A stretch of DNA of 64,000 nucleotides from Candidatus Eisenbacteria bacterium (GTDB lineage: Bacteria > Eisenbacteria > RBG-16-71-46): assembly GCA_020847735.1 (NCBI GenBank), contig JADLBL010000007.1:1-64000 (forward strand). The letters run 5' to 3'. Under the pieces are notes generated by a model, which ran no database searches, was not told the DNA's origin, and worked only from the letters and a program-made list of their open reading frames with translations. Shown piece after piece: positions 34,849 through 43,784 of this stretch; the stretch's first letter is position 1, and the number at the start of each line of letters is the position of its first letter. Both the position numbers and the translations under genes were made by a program.

Positions 34849-35580
34849 TCAGGCGGGCTCGGCCACGCCGACGAGGTCGAACTCGGTCGGCACGCCGACG
34901 CCCTCGCGGCCCAGGTCGGCGATCAGGTACATGCCCCACAGCCAGCGCCCGACGCTCGCCACCGCGAGCCGCGCCCAACCCCCCACCGTGAACGGCCGGT
35001 AGCGCTGGCCGCCGATGAACAGGGGCTTGAGCGCGCAGACCTGGAACGCCGCGCGCAGCGAGTTCTCGGTGAACAGCTGTTCGTGCGTGAGGTCGCCCCA
35101 GCGCAGGCGCGTCGCGATCGGGGAGTTGGCGTTCGCCGTCTTCACGACCAGCCGCCCGCCGGGGCGCAGCGCCTTGCGGGCGAGGTCGAAGAACGCGAGC
35201 AGTTCGTCGCGGTCGAGGTGCTCGATGAAGTCGAGCGCGAGGATCGCGTCGCAGCTCGCCGATTCGCCCTCGAGCGTGCGGAACGCGTCGCCCTCTTCGA
35301 CCGGCAGGCCCCGCCGCCGGGCGAGCGCAACCTGCTCGCCGCTCAGGTCCACGCCCCGGACATTCGTGTAGCCGGCCTCGCGCAGCATGTGCACCGCGTA
35401 GCCGTTGCCGCAGGCGAGATCGAGGAGGCGGGCGTCCCGCGACGCCGGCAGGTGCGGCAGCAGGACCTGCCGCAGGATGCGCGCGCGCATGCGGTAGTCC
35501 GCGTCCGTGGCGGGGTTCGCGCGCGCGAAGGTGGTGCTGTAGTACGCGCCATAGAGGCGCTCGCGGAACCGGCCTGTCAT
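34849..35580 (-). CDS. Class I SAM-dependent methyltransferase
   Basis: 243 residues: LLDLACGNGYAVHMLREAG (motif I), VRGVDLSGEQVALA, AILALDFIEHLDRDEL, LRPGGRLVVKTANANSP. The final part (GMYLIADLGREGVGVPTEFD) resembles glycan-locus methyltransferases. ATGA overlap with the flippase gene upstream. Likely methylates a sugar or caps a glycan; inferred from location. Confidence 0.87.
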   Translation of the reverse strand: MTGRFRERLYGAYYSTTFARANPATDADYRMRARILRQVLLPHLPASRDARLLDLACGNGYAVHMLREAGYTNVRGVDLSGEQVALARRRGLPVEEGDAFRTLEGESASCDAILALDFIEHLDRDELLAFFDLARKALRPGGRLVVKTANANSPIATRLRWGDLTHEQLFTENSLRAAFQVCALKPLFIGGQRYRPFTVGGWARLAVASVGRWLWGMYLIADLGREGVGVPTEFDLVGVAEPA

Positions 35581-36815
35581 CGCTTCTCCCCCGGATCGAG
35601 GAACGCCCGATAGAGCAGGTAGAGCACCACGTAGGTGCCGACCGTCGCCCACGCGGCCCCGACGATCCCCGCGCGCGGAATGAGCACGAGGTTCGCGGCC
35701 ACGTTCGCGGCGGCACCGATCGCCGCGAGAACCAGGTTCGTGCGCTCCCGCCCGGCCGCGATCGCCGCGAGACCGCGCACGGACACCGCGAAATCGAGCG
35801 GGATCGCGAGCGCGAGCACCCCGAGCGCGGGCGCTGCGGCAGCATACCCCGGACCGTAGAGCGCCTGCAGGAGCGGGGCGCGCACCCACAGGAGCGCCGC
35901 GGCGAGCGCGGCGCCGGCCGCGAGCCCCAGCCACTCGAGCCGCGCGGCGGTGCGGCGGGCGCCCGCCGGGTCGTCTCGCATCGCCGCGCTCAGCGCGGGC
36001 AGCGAGGCGGCCGTGAGCGCGTAGAACGCCGCGAAGGGCAGCTGCAGGATACGGTACGCGCCGCCGTAGAGCCCGACCGCGCGCTCGTCGGCCAGCGCGA
36101 AGAGCAGGAGCTGGTCGGCGCTGTTGTAGACGAGCACCGCGAGGTTCGCGGCGAGGATCGTGGCTCCGGCGCGCATCAGCACCGTGCCGCCGTGCGCGGA
36201 GCGCCACGCGGCCCCCTCCTGCTGCGCCGCGCGCGTGAACGGCCAGCGACGCATCCACACCATGCCGAGGACCGCGGCGGCCGCGGAGCCGGCGGTCCGC
36301 GCGAGCGCCGCGAGCGGGACGTCTCCCGGCGCGTGCACGCACGCCAGCACCAGCACCAGCGTCACCGCGGCGGGCACGGCGTTGAGCACGGCCGCGCGGC
36401 CCATGCGCTGCAGGCCGCGCAGTGTCCAGTCGGGCAGGAGCGCGGTGGGCAGCGCGGCCGCCAGCGTCACGAGCGCGACCGTGCGCACGAGCGGCTCCGC
36501 CGGCAGCGCCCACGCCGCGAGCATGGCGATCGCCAGCGCCGCGGTCGAGAGCCCGAGGCGCACCGTCGCGAGTCCGGTCCACGCCGCGCGTGCCTCGGCC
36601 GGCGCGTTCGCGACCGCGCGCACGCCGTGGGTCGCGAGGCCGCCGTCGCCGACGAGCAGCGCGTAGCCGAGCAGCGCCTGCGCGAACGCGAGCACGCCGA
36701 AGGCCCCGGGGCCGAGCACGCGCGCGAGCACGACGGTCGTCACGAACGTCAGCCCTCGCGAGAACCCCTCGCCCGTCAGCAACAGCAGCGAATGCGCCGC
36801 GATGCGCCGGAGCAT
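35577..36815 (-). CDS. Wzx-type polysaccharide flippase
   Basis: 412 residues, about twelve membrane helices, MATE/MVF-like polysaccharide transporter. Start LLLLTGEGFSRGLTFVTTVV and VLARVLGPGAFGVLAFAQAL is the classic Polysacc_synt N terminus; YNSADQLLLFALADERAVGL is the helix-7 region. Would flip undecaprenyl-linked repeat units outward, fitting the WcaJ-type initiator and Wzz nearby. Confidence 0.9.
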   Translation of the reverse strand: MLRRIAAHSLLLLTGEGFSRGLTFVTTVVLARVLGPGAFGVLAFAQALLGYALLVGDGGLATHGVRAVANAPAEARAAWTGLATVRLGLSTAALAIAMLAAWALPAEPLVRTVALVTLAAALPTALLPDWTLRGLQRMGRAAVLNAVPAAVTLVLVLACVHAPGDVPLAALARTAGSAAAAVLGMVWMRRWPFTRAAQQEGAAWRSAHGGTVLMRAGATILAANLAVLVYNSADQLLLFALADERAVGLYGGAYRILQLPFAAFYALTAASLPALSAAMRDDPAGARRTAARLEWLGLAAGAALAAALLWVRAPLLQALYGPGYAAAAPALGVLALAIPLDFAVSVRGLAAIAAGRERTNLVLAAIGAAANVAANLVLIPRAGIVGAAWATVGTYVVLYLLYRAFLDPGEKR

Positions 36816-36822
36816 GCCCGCC

Positions 36823-37683
36823 TCAGCCCACCGGCCTGCGCGCCACGAAACAGTGGTTCTGCGCGACCGCGTTGAGCGGCCACGACAGCGCGTCGTCCAC
36901 CGCGTCCCAGAGATCCGCGGCCCACGCCGCGTCGCGCGCGGGCCCGAGCAGGCGGTGGGCGTTGTTGCGCGGGATCACGCCATAGCGCCGCGTCTCGAGC
37001 AGCTCGAGGCCCGCGCCGGCGACGAGGCCGCGGATGTCGTCGCGCGTGTAGCGCCAGAAGTGCCGGTGCTTGCCGGGCACGTGCCGGGCGATCGAGTCGA
37101 TCCAGCTCCAGCGGTTGGGAAAGTGCCAGCAGACGAACACGCCGCCGGGCCGCAGCACCCGCGCGATCTCGCCGAGGCTGCCCGGCTCGTTGCCGCCCGT
37201 CTCGCGCACGTGCTCGAGCACGCCGATCGAGGCGACCGCGTCGAACGAGGCGTCCGCGAACGGCAGCTTCACCGGCTCCGACTCGCTGCCGGGCACGTAA
37301 CGGTACGCCGGCGACTTCGGCAGCCACGGCTCGTAAAGGAAGGGCATGAACGAAAAGCCCGTCGCCCGCCAGCCGCCGCGGACGAGGAAGTACGAGAAGT
37401 GCCCGTTGCCCGCGCCCCAGTCCAGGACCTCCGCGCCCGCGGGGACGTTCCGGCGCCACAGGCGATGGAGCGGCAGGTACTGGTGCGCCGAGGCGAGGCT
37501 TCCGAACTGCAGCATCTCGGGCATGCCGGCGCGCGCGTGCGCGGCGAGTTCGGCCAGGATCGCGCGGTCTTGCCGATCGGTGCGGTGGTCGGGCCGTGCG
37601 TCGTCGGCGCCGGGCCGCGTGTCGCGAGGGCGGGCGCCAGGTTCGTCCGGGCCGGTCCGCGCCCCGCCGGGGCCGCGCGTCAT
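36823..37683 (-). CDS. Class I SAM-dependent methyltransferase
   Basis: 286 residues with a disordered charged N terminus (about 1-38). Core: EVLDWGAGNGHFSYFLVRGG (motif I), FDAVASIGVLEHVRETGGNE, VLRPGGVFVCWHFPNRWSWI. GIPRNN-type end (YGVIPRNNAHRLLG). ATG 37683 overlaps the GT4 stop (ATGA). Short 7-base gap to the flippase. Sugar or lipid-carrier methylation inferred. Confidence 0.86.
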   Translation of the reverse strand: MTRGPGGARTGPDEPGARPRDTRPGADDARPDHRTDRQDRAILAELAAHARAGMPEMLQFGSLASAHQYLPLHRLWRRNVPAGAEVLDWGAGNGHFSYFLVRGGWRATGFSFMPFLYEPWLPKSPAYRYVPGSESEPVKLPFADASFDAVASIGVLEHVRETGGNEPGSLGEIARVLRPGGVFVCWHFPNRWSWIDSIARHVPGKHRHFWRYTRDDIRGLVAGAGLELLETRRYGVIPRNNAHRLLGPARDAAWAADLWDAVDDALSWPLNAVAQNHCFVARRPVG

Positions 37684-38837
37684 GCCGCCCCCGCGCGCCG
37701 TGTGGCGAGCCCGCGCTCGAACGCCGCGCGGAAGCGCTCGTCGAAGACTTCGGCGGCGAACGGCGCCGCGAGCGCGCGCAGCTCGTGCGGATCGAAGCGC
37801 GTCGCTTCGAGGCAGGCGATCGCGGCCGCGAGACAGTCCGCCGACTGCGTGCCGAAGAGCACGCCGCCCGGCACACGCGCGATGCCGCCGGCCGCGACCT
37901 CCGCCAGCGCCGCGGCGTCCGCGCCGCGACCGACCGTTTCGAGCGCGCCGCCGCGCCCGTAGGCGACGACCGGCGTGCCGCTCGCCATCGCCTCGACCGG
38001 CATGATCCCGAAGTCCTCCTCGCCGGGAAAGAGCAGCGCGCGCGCCGACGCGTAAAGGCCCGGCATCCCGGCCTCGGCGACCCAGCCGAGGAACACGCTG
38101 CCCGGCGGCGCGAGCCGCTCGAGCCGCGCGCGCTCCTGCCCGCTGCCCGCGACCGTGAGCGGCCGCCCCAGTCGCGCGCACGCCGCGAGCGCGAGATCGC
38201 CGCGCTTGTAGGGCGCGAACGCCCCGGCGAGCAGGTAGCGTTCGCGCGCGCCCGTTCCCGCGGTGAAACGGTCCACGTCCACCGGCGGCGTCACCACCTC
38301 GGCGTCGCGTCCCCAGTGGCGGCGAATGCGACCGGCGACGTACGCCGAGTCCGCGAGCAGGAGGTGTGCGCGGTCCGCGGTGCGGCGGTCCCAGTCGCGC
38401 AACCTCGCGCACGTACGCTTCACGTACGCCGACAGCGGCCACGGAAAGCGTCCCGGCGGAAAGTAGGTGTCCTCCAGATCCCAGACGTAGCGCATCGGCG
38501 TGAAGATGTAGCTGAGGTGGAACGCTCCGGGGCCCGCGCGCGCGCCCTTGGCGACCGCGTGGCTCGTCGAGATCACCGCGTCGAAGCCCGAGAGGTCGAA
38601 GCTCTCGATCGCTCGCGGGAAGAGCGGCAGGAAGTTGCGGTAGTGCCGGGCCGCCCCGGGCAGGCCCTGCAGGAAGGAGGTGCGGATCGGGTGCGCTTCG
38701 AGTTCGGCCGACACCGAGCCGCGGTTCCAGACGAGGGTGAAGATCGGCGCCTGCGGAAACAGCCGCGCGACGCGCTCGAGCACCCGCTCGCCGCCGCGCA
38801 TTCCGGTCAGCCAGTCGTGCACCAGCGCGACGCGCAT
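37680..38837 (-). CDS. GT4-family glycosyltransferase
   Basis: 385 residues: MRVALVHDWLTGMRGGERVL start, SYIFTPMRYVWDLEDTYFPP (typical of the GT4 mannosyltransferase group), LADSAYVAGRIRRHWGRDAE, YLLAGAFAPYKRGDLALAAC, E-x7-E in EEDFGIMPVEAMASGTPVV. Start shares one base with the upstream stop (TGATG). Polysaccharide assembly. Confidence 0.9.
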   Translation of the reverse strand: MRVALVHDWLTGMRGGERVLERVARLFPQAPIFTLVWNRGSVSAELEAHPIRTSFLQGLPGAARHYRNFLPLFPRAIESFDLSGFDAVISTSHAVAKGARAGPGAFHLSYIFTPMRYVWDLEDTYFPPGRFPWPLSAYVKRTCARLRDWDRRTADRAHLLLADSAYVAGRIRRHWGRDAEVVTPPVDVDRFTAGTGARERYLLAGAFAPYKRGDLALAACARLGRPLTVAGSGQERARLERLAPPGSVFLGWVAEAGMPGLYASARALLFPGEEDFGIMPVEAMASGTPVVAYGRGGALETVGRGADAAALAEVAAGGIARVPGGVLFGTQSADCLAAAIACLEATRFDPHELRALAAPFAAEVFDERFRAAFERGLATRRAGAA

Positions 38838-40045
38838 CAGGCCTCCGGCCCGTCCCACGCGCCCGCCGCCCACGCCAGGCCGACGAGCGTGAACAGCGGG
38901 TAGAGGAGTTCCTCGTCGCCGAAGTTCCATTCGAAGAAGCCCGCGACCAGGAAGCCCGCGAGCGCGGCGGTGACGCCGAGCTTGAGCCCGGCCGCGAGCC
39001 CGCGACGCTTCACCAGCGGCCGCAGCCCCGCGGACGCGGCACTGACCAGCGAGCCGTACAGCCAGGTGAAGGCCGCCAGCCCGACCACGCCCATCGTCGC
39101 GGCGATCTGGACGACGACGTTGTGCAGGTGGCCCGCGCGCTCGACCGCGGCCGGCGAGCGGTAGCGGTCGTAGAGTGCGTGCAGGTCCTGCAGGCCCACG
39201 CCCGTCAGCGGATGGTCGCGGAACATGCGCAGCCCGGCGTCCCACATGTGCATGCGCTCCTCGTTCCACTTGTTCGCCGGATCGAAGACGCTGCGAACGC
39301 GCTCGCCCAGAGTGCCGGGCGTGAGGAACCAGGCCGCGACCGCCAGCAGCGCGAGCGCCACGAGCCCGAGCGGCGCGCACGCGCCGAGGAGCACCGCGCC
39401 CGAGACGAGCAGGCCGATCCAGGCGCTGCGCGTGAACGTCGCCGCGAGGGCCACCAGCCCGACCACCGCGACCGCGGCCGCGCCCAGCCGCCAGCGCCTC
39501 CCGCGTGCGAGAAGCGCCACGCCGAGCGCGACCGGCAGCTCGAGCAGAAGCTGGCCGGCGAACGTCATGTAGTGGCCCGAGAGCCCGCGCGCGCGCGATT
39601 CGAAGCTCGCGCCGTGCGCGAGCCACAGGCCGATGCCGAGCGCGGCCACCACCCCCGACGCCGCGAGGTAGGCCGCGAGCGCGCGCTCGCCCGTTCGGCG
39701 GTCGGCGCCGTGCAGCGCCGCGAGCCCGACGAGCAGCGGCATGAAGCCCTTGCCGAGCCGCGGAAGGCTCGCGCCGCGGTCCACCGCGAACACCGCCGAC
39801 AGCAGCAGCGCGAGCAGCCAGCCGAGCCAGGCGAGGTTCACCGGCGTGTATGGCCAGCGCGCCCGCCCGCTGGCGATCGCCGCGATCGTCAGCGCGCCGC
39901 ACAGCGCCGCGCCGATTCCCATCGGCGCGATCGAGCCCGGCAGCACGAAGGCGAACAGAACGAACGCCGCGCCCGCGGCCGCGACGAGCGGCCCGGCCGG
40001 CCGCGTCGCGACGTCCGCCGCGCTTCCCTGCGCGCGCGCGCTCAC
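38837..40045 (-). CDS. O-antigen ligase/polymerase-like membrane protein (Wzy_C domain)
   Basis: 402 residues, about ten to twelve helices. The periplasmic loop has DAGLRMFRDHPLTGVGLQDL and GHLHNVVVQIAATMGVVGLA, the H-N-x(2)-L/V-Q signature of WaaL/Wzy. Ends in acidic WNFGDEELLYP. GTG 40045 overlaps the trmD stop (GTGA), so a surface glycan gene is translationally coupled to tRNA methyltransferase. Ligase versus polymerase cannot be distinguished. Confidence 0.87.
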   Translation of the reverse strand: MSARAQGSAADVATRPAGPLVAAAGAAFVLFAFVLPGSIAPMGIGAALCGALTIAAIASGRARWPYTPVNLAWLGWLLALLLSAVFAVDRGASLPRLGKGFMPLLVGLAALHGADRRTGERALAAYLAASGVVAALGIGLWLAHGASFESRARGLSGHYMTFAGQLLLELPVALGVALLARGRRWRLGAAAVAVVGLVALAATFTRSAWIGLLVSGAVLLGACAPLGLVALALLAVAAWFLTPGTLGERVRSVFDPANKWNEERMHMWDAGLRMFRDHPLTGVGLQDLHALYDRYRSPAAVERAGHLHNVVVQIAATMGVVGLAAFTWLYGSLVSAASAGLRPLVKRRGLAAGLKLGVTAALAGFLVAGFFEWNFGDEELLYPLFTLVGLAWAAGAWDGPEA

Positions 40046-40800
40046 GCCCCGGGGTCCTTCCCGCGCGCGAGCCGCCGCAGGACCTTGCGGTCTTCGTCGG
40101 TCAGCGCCGCCGTCTCGAGCAGGTCGGGCCGGCGCTCGAGCGTGCGCCGCAGCGCCTCCTCGCGACGCGCCTTCGCGATTTGCGCGTGGTGCCCGGAGAG
40201 CAGCACCTCGGGCACCTTCCAGCCGCCGTAGTCCGCCGGCCGCGTGTAGTAGTCGCAGTCGAGCAGCCCGGAATGGAACGAGTCGCTCTCGACCGAGTCG
40301 AACGTGCCCACGACGCCTTCCTGCAGCCGCGCCACCGCGTCCACCACGCACAGCGCCGCCGGCTCGCCGCCCGAGAGCACGAAGTCGCCGACCGAGAACT
40401 CCTCGTCCGCGAGGTGGCGTGCGACGCGCTCGTCCACGCCCTTGTAGCGCCCGCAGACGAGCACGAGGTGTTCGAGCGCCGCCCAGGCGATCGCCGTCTC
40501 CTGCGTGAATCGCGGGCCCTGCGGCGAGGTGAGCGCGACCTTCGTCCCGGCCGGCCGCCCGCCCCTGGGCGGCAACGCCAGCGCGCGCAGCGCACGGTCC
40601 ACCGGCTCGATCTTCAGGATCATGCCCGGTCCGCCGCCGAACGGCGCGTCGTCCACGCTCTGGTGCGTGTCGTCCGTGAACGCGCGCAGGTTCACGACCT
40701 CGAGCTCGAGCCGTCCGGCCTCGCGGGCGACGCGGATCATGCCCTCGGCGAACGGGCTCGTGAACCATTCCGGGAAGATGGTGACGATCGTCACCCGCAC
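40042..40800 (-). CDS. trmD: tRNA (guanine-37-N1)-methyltransferase
   Basis: 252 residues, usual length. VTIVTIFPEWFTSPFAEGMI start, DDAPFGGGPGMILKIEPVD, the trefoil-knot SAM site LVCGRYKGVDERV and VGDFVLSGGEPAALCVVDAV, then GLLDCDYYTRPADYGGWKVP and LLSGHHAQIAKARREEALR. GTG 40800 lies 5 bases after the rimM stop. Catalyses m1G37, preventing frameshifting. Usually followed by rplS; here the next gene is an O-antigen ligase. Confidence 0.97.
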   Translation of the reverse strand: MRVTIVTIFPEWFTSPFAEGMIRVAREAGRLELEVVNLRAFTDDTHQSVDDAPFGGGPGMILKIEPVDRALRALALPPRGGRPAGTKVALTSPQGPRFTQETAIAWAALEHLVLVCGRYKGVDERVARHLADEEFSVGDFVLSGGEPAALCVVDAVARLQEGVVGTFDSVESDSFHSGLLDCDYYTRPADYGGWKVPEVLLSGHHAQIAKARREEALRRTLERRPDLLETAALTDEDRKVLRRLARGKDPGA

Positions 40801-40805
40801 GACCG

Positions 40806-41321
40806 TCAGATCTCCAGCAGACCGGGCGGCAGCTCGACCGTGATGACGCCGGCGTCGAGATCCACCCGCTTGAGGAACGGTTCGTAGGCCGGCAGCAACC
40901 GCTCGCGGCCCCCGTGCTCGACGACGTAGAGAGGCTGGGCCCCCGCGAACGACAGGTCCCGCACCACGCCGAGTTCGGCGCCGTCCGTCCCCACCACGCG
41001 CAGGCCGACGAGCTGGAACGTGTACGCCACGCCCGGGCCGGGATCGGGCAGCCGGTCCGCGTCGCCCCACAGCTCGCCGTTGGTCAGCCCGGCCGCCGAT
41101 TCGCGATCGCCGACGCCCCGGAAGGTCGCGAGCAGCCGGTCGTGCGTCGGGCGCATGGCCTCGAGATCCAGGCGCCGCGCCTGCCCGCCGCGGCCGCGCC
41201 ACTCGAGCCGGCCCACCGCCAGCCATGCCTCGGGCCCGAGCGACGTGCGATCCACGTACACCTCACCCGCCACGCCGTGCGTCCGACCGACGCGGCCGAG
41301 GAAGACCAGCCTAGTCGGCAA
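40806..41321 (-). CDS. rimM: Ribosome maturation factor RimM
   Basis: 30S maturation factor binding S19. 171 residues: N-terminal LVFLGRVGRTHGVAGEVYVD and the PRC-barrel C-terminal part (LVGLRVVGTDGAELGVVRDL, LLPAYEPFLKRVDLDAGVIT). TTG 41321 is the only reasonable start before the domain and overlaps the khpA end by 11 bases; a CTG at 41309 is an alternative. Both are rare starts, so translation may depend on coupling to khpA. Confidence 0.92.
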   Translation of the reverse strand: MPTRLVFLGRVGRTHGVAGEVYVDRTSLGPEAWLAVGRLEWRGRGGQARRLDLEAMRPTHDRLLATFRGVGDRESAAGLTNGELWGDADRLPDPGPGVAYTFQLVGLRVVGTDGAELGVVRDLSFAGAQPLYVVEHGGRERLLPAYEPFLKRVDLDAGVITVELPPGLLEI

Positions 41322-41607
41322 TCTCGAGCGTCATGCGGCGGTCGATGCGTCCCGCCGCCGCGCCGAGCGCCAGGCGCAGCGAGCGCGCGGTGCGCCCCTG
41401 CTTGCCGATCACGTGCCCGAGATCGTCCGGGTTCACGTGCAGCTCGAGCACGCCGTCGTCGCCCGCCGAGAGGATCTCGACGACCACGTCGCCCGGATGA
41501 TCCACCAGACCCTTCGCCATGAAGCCGACGAGGTCGCGAAGCTGGAAGTCGAGGTCGTCCGGCTCCTGCTGGATGCGCTGCCGCGCCGGGCGCGGGGCGC
41601 CGATCAC
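41311..41607 (-). CDS. khpA: KH-domain RNA-binding protein KhpA (YlqC)
   Basis: 98 residues. Core FMAKGLVDHPGDVVVEI, LELHVNPDDLGHVIGKQGRT (GxxG loop GKQG) and ARSLRLALGAAA match KhpA. GTG 41607 overlaps the stop of the membrane sugar transferase (GTGA); an ATG 189 bases further upstream would overlap that gene extensively in another frame and is rejected. Partner of rimM-trmD in most bacteria, but rpsP is absent from the upstream side here. Confidence 0.92.
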   Translation of the reverse strand: MIGAPRPARQRIQQEPDDLDFQLRDLVGFMAKGLVDHPGDVVVEILSAGDDGVLELHVNPDDLGHVIGKQGRTARSLRLALGAAAGRIDRRMTLEIAD

Positions 41608-42635
41608 CTCGCCGGCGGGGACGGCCGGGCGATCGGCACGGACGATAGTCGCAGCCCGCTCCAGAAGAGCAGGATCGTCAACGGGACCGACAGGAGGAGC
41701 GTTGGGATCGGCCGATTGAGGCGCAGCGTAGCGATTCCGGCGGCGCATAGGACGGCCCCACTGAGCCAGATCATCAGGACGGTTCGAATCGGACATTTGA
41801 GGACACTCGCGAGTCGGTGGTTGCTGTGGTCCTTGCCGCCCTGCTGCACCGGGCGGCCGTCACGCACACGGGTGACGACCACGAAGACGAGATCGAACGC
41901 CGGGTACGCCAGCATGATCGCCGGGCCGGCCTGGCCCCAGCCCGCGGGCGCGGACTTCATCGCCAGCAGGGCCGAAGCGCCGAGACTATAACCCAAGAGC
42001 AGGCTTCCCGCGTCGCCCAGGAACAGCCGCGCCCTCGGGAAGTTGTGCGGCAGGAACCCCAGGCAGGCCCCCGCCAGCGCCAGCTGGGCCGCCGCGACGC
42101 CGTTCGCCCCCCGCTCGAAGCTGGTCCAGGCGAAGCCCAGCAGCGCGATCGCCGCGAGGCCGCCCACCATGCCGTTCATGTTGTCGAGGAAGTTCACGGC
42201 GTTCATGAGCGCCACCAGCGCCACCAGCGCGAGGATGCCCTCGACGCCCGCCGGCAGGCCCAGTTCCGGCACCGCGCCGCCCGCGATGATCATGGTCGCG
42301 GCCGCGGCCTGCCCCAGCATCTTGATCTGCGGCGACATGCCGAAGCGGTCGTCCCACAGGCCCAGCCCGAGCGCGATGCCCGCGCCGAACAGCAGGTAGT
42401 AGGCCTCCCAGTCCGACGGTGTGTGCGGCATGACCGCCATCGCCGCGCCCCAAACGGCCAGCGCCACCGCGAACACCCCCGCGCCGCCGAGCAGCGCGGT
42501 CGCCGAGGTGTGCAGCTTGCGCGCCTCGGGGTGGTCGAGATAGCCGGTCGCCCACGCGAGGCGGACGACGAGCGGCATCGCCGCGAAGGACACCAGCAGG
42601 GCGATCGGGAACGCGCCCAGCGGGAAGACGGCCAC
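41604..42635 (-). CDS. WecA/MraY-family polyprenyl-phosphate GlcNAc-1-phosphate transferase-like protein
   Basis: 343 residues, about ten helices, initiating transferase family (glycosyl transferase 4). Motifs: HTSATALLGGAGVF, LWDDRFGMSPQIKMLGQAAA, VNFLDNMNGMVGG, RARLFLGDAGSLLLGYSLGA, and the His motif GGKDHSNHR. More like WecA/TagO than MraY. Second possible lipid-carrier initiator besides the WcaJ-type enzyme. GTG 42635; 13 bases downstream of the epimerase gene and GTGA-coupled to khpA. Confidence 0.9.
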   Translation of the reverse strand: MAVFPLGAFPIALLVSFAAMPLVVRLAWATGYLDHPEARKLHTSATALLGGAGVFAVALAVWGAAMAVMPHTPSDWEAYYLLFGAGIALGLGLWDDRFGMSPQIKMLGQAAAATMIIAGGAVPELGLPAGVEGILALVALVALMNAVNFLDNMNGMVGGLAAIALLGFAWTSFERGANGVAAAQLALAGACLGFLPHNFPRARLFLGDAGSLLLGYSLGASALLAMKSAPAGWGQAGPAIMLAYPAFDLVFVVVTRVRDGRPVQQGGKDHSNHRLASVLKCPIRTVLMIWLSGAVLCAAGIATLRLNRPIPTLLLSVPLTILLFWSGLRLSSVPIARPSPPAR

Positions 42636-42648
42636 GGGTCGGACGGCG

Positions 42649-43647
42649 TCAGGCCGTCGCGACGCCCACCGGGCAGGGAATCCGCATCTGCTCGCAGTGG
42701 TCGCGGATGGTCGTCTCGAGCAGCATGTCGAGCGAGTACTGCGGACGGTAGCCGGTGAAACGCCGGATCTTCCGCAGGTCCGGCACCCGCCGGCGCATGT
42801 CCTCGTACGATTGCCCGTACACGCGGTCGTAAGGCATCAGCTCGATGTCCGAATCACTCCGGCACAGGCGCTTGATGCGCTGGGCCAGCTCGAAGACCGT
42901 GATTTCCTCGTCCGAGCCGATGTTGAACACCTCGCCGTCCGCCTCGGGCGTTTCCGCGAGCAGCAGCATGCCGCGCACCACGTCGTGCACCGCCGAGAAG
43001 CAGCGCGACTGCTGGCCGTCGCCGAAGACCAGGATCGGCTGGCCCGTGAGCGCCCGCTGCACCATGGACGGGATCACCATGCCGTAGGCCGCCGACTGCC
43101 GCGGACCGCAGGTGTTGAAACAGCGCACGATCACCACCGGCAGCGAGTGCTGCTGGTAGTAGGCCTGCGCGAGGCTCTCGTCCACCGTCTTGCCCGCCGC
43201 GTAGGACCAGCGGAGCTTGTGCGTCGGGCCCATCAGCCGGTCGTCGTCCTCCGAGAACGGCACCGTGGCGCCCTTGCCGTAAACCTCGCTGCTCGAGGCG
43301 ATGAGCACCTTGCGCCGGTGTTCGGCACAGGCTTCCAGCACCACCTCGGTGCCGCGGATGTTCGTGATCAGCGACTTGAGCGGGTTCTCGAGCACGTACT
43401 TGACGCCGACCGCGGCCGCGAGGTGATGCACCTGCTCGCACTGGGCGACGAGCCCGTGGACGAGCGGGGAGTCCATGACGTCGCCTTCGAGGAAGCGGAA
43501 GCGCGGGTTGTGCCGGAAGGACTCGAGGTTTTCGATTCGGCCGGTCGAAAGGTCGTCCAGGGCCCAGACTTCGTGTCCGCGTCCCAGCAACTCTTCCGAA
43601 AGATGCGAACCGATGAAGCCGGCACCTCCTGTGACCAGGATCTTCAT
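42649..43647 (-). CDS. NAD-dependent nucleotide-sugar epimerase/dehydratase
   Basis: 332 residues, extended SDR. MKILVTGGAGFIGSHLSEEL with GxxGxxG, ALDDLSTGRIENL, Ser/Tyr-Lys active site SSSEVYGKG and SYAAGK (YxxxK), CFNTCGPRQ, and DDRLMGPTHKLRWSYAAGK. Most similar to UDP-glucuronate decarboxylase/UDP-GlcA epimerase groups; exact product unassigned. ATG 43647 after AAGGGA. First gene after promoter 43784-43755; leads into wecA-like, khpA, rimM and trmD. Confidence 0.88.
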   Translation of the reverse strand: MKILVTGGAGFIGSHLSEELLGRGHEVWALDDLSTGRIENLESFRHNPRFRFLEGDVMDSPLVHGLVAQCEQVHHLAAAVGVKYVLENPLKSLITNIRGTEVVLEACAEHRRKVLIASSSEVYGKGATVPFSEDDDRLMGPTHKLRWSYAAGKTVDESLAQAYYQQHSLPVVIVRCFNTCGPRQSAAYGMVIPSMVQRALTGQPILVFGDGQQSRCFSAVHDVVRGMLLLAETPEADGEVFNIGSDEEITVFELAQRIKRLCRSDSDIELMPYDRVYGQSYEDMRRRVPDLRKIRRFTGYRPQYSLDMLLETTIRDHCEQMRIPCPVGVATA

Positions 43648-43754
43648 GTTCGTCCCTTCATGTCGGTGCAACGGCGCGCAGGCCAGCCGGACGCACCGGA
43701 CAGGGCCGGGCACGCGGGGGGCAGCGTGGGCCGCGTTGCATTCAATCGCGACGC

Positions 43755-43784
43755 AGGGTACGGAAGCCCGGCGGGCGAAGTCAA
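43755..43784 (-). promoter_or_regulatory. Candidate promoter of the epimerase-wecA-khpA-rimM-trmD unit
   Basis: Minus strand TTGACT (43784-43779), 18-base spacer, TACCCT (43760-43755), in the 234-base gap upstream of the epimerase gene. One of the best matches in the window. Would transcribe translation-maturation genes together with polysaccharide genes. Confidence 0.55.

Noticed and set aside
34849-36582. Long minus frame that would extend the methyltransferase through the flippase gene
   Set aside because: The flippase is complete in another frame with clear membrane helices; the methyltransferase begins at ATG 35580 with an ATGA overlap.
41781-41790. GGTTCGAATC, resembling a tRNA T-loop
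   Set aside because: It lies inside the WecA-like coding sequence and no acceptor or anticodon stems can be drawn around it.
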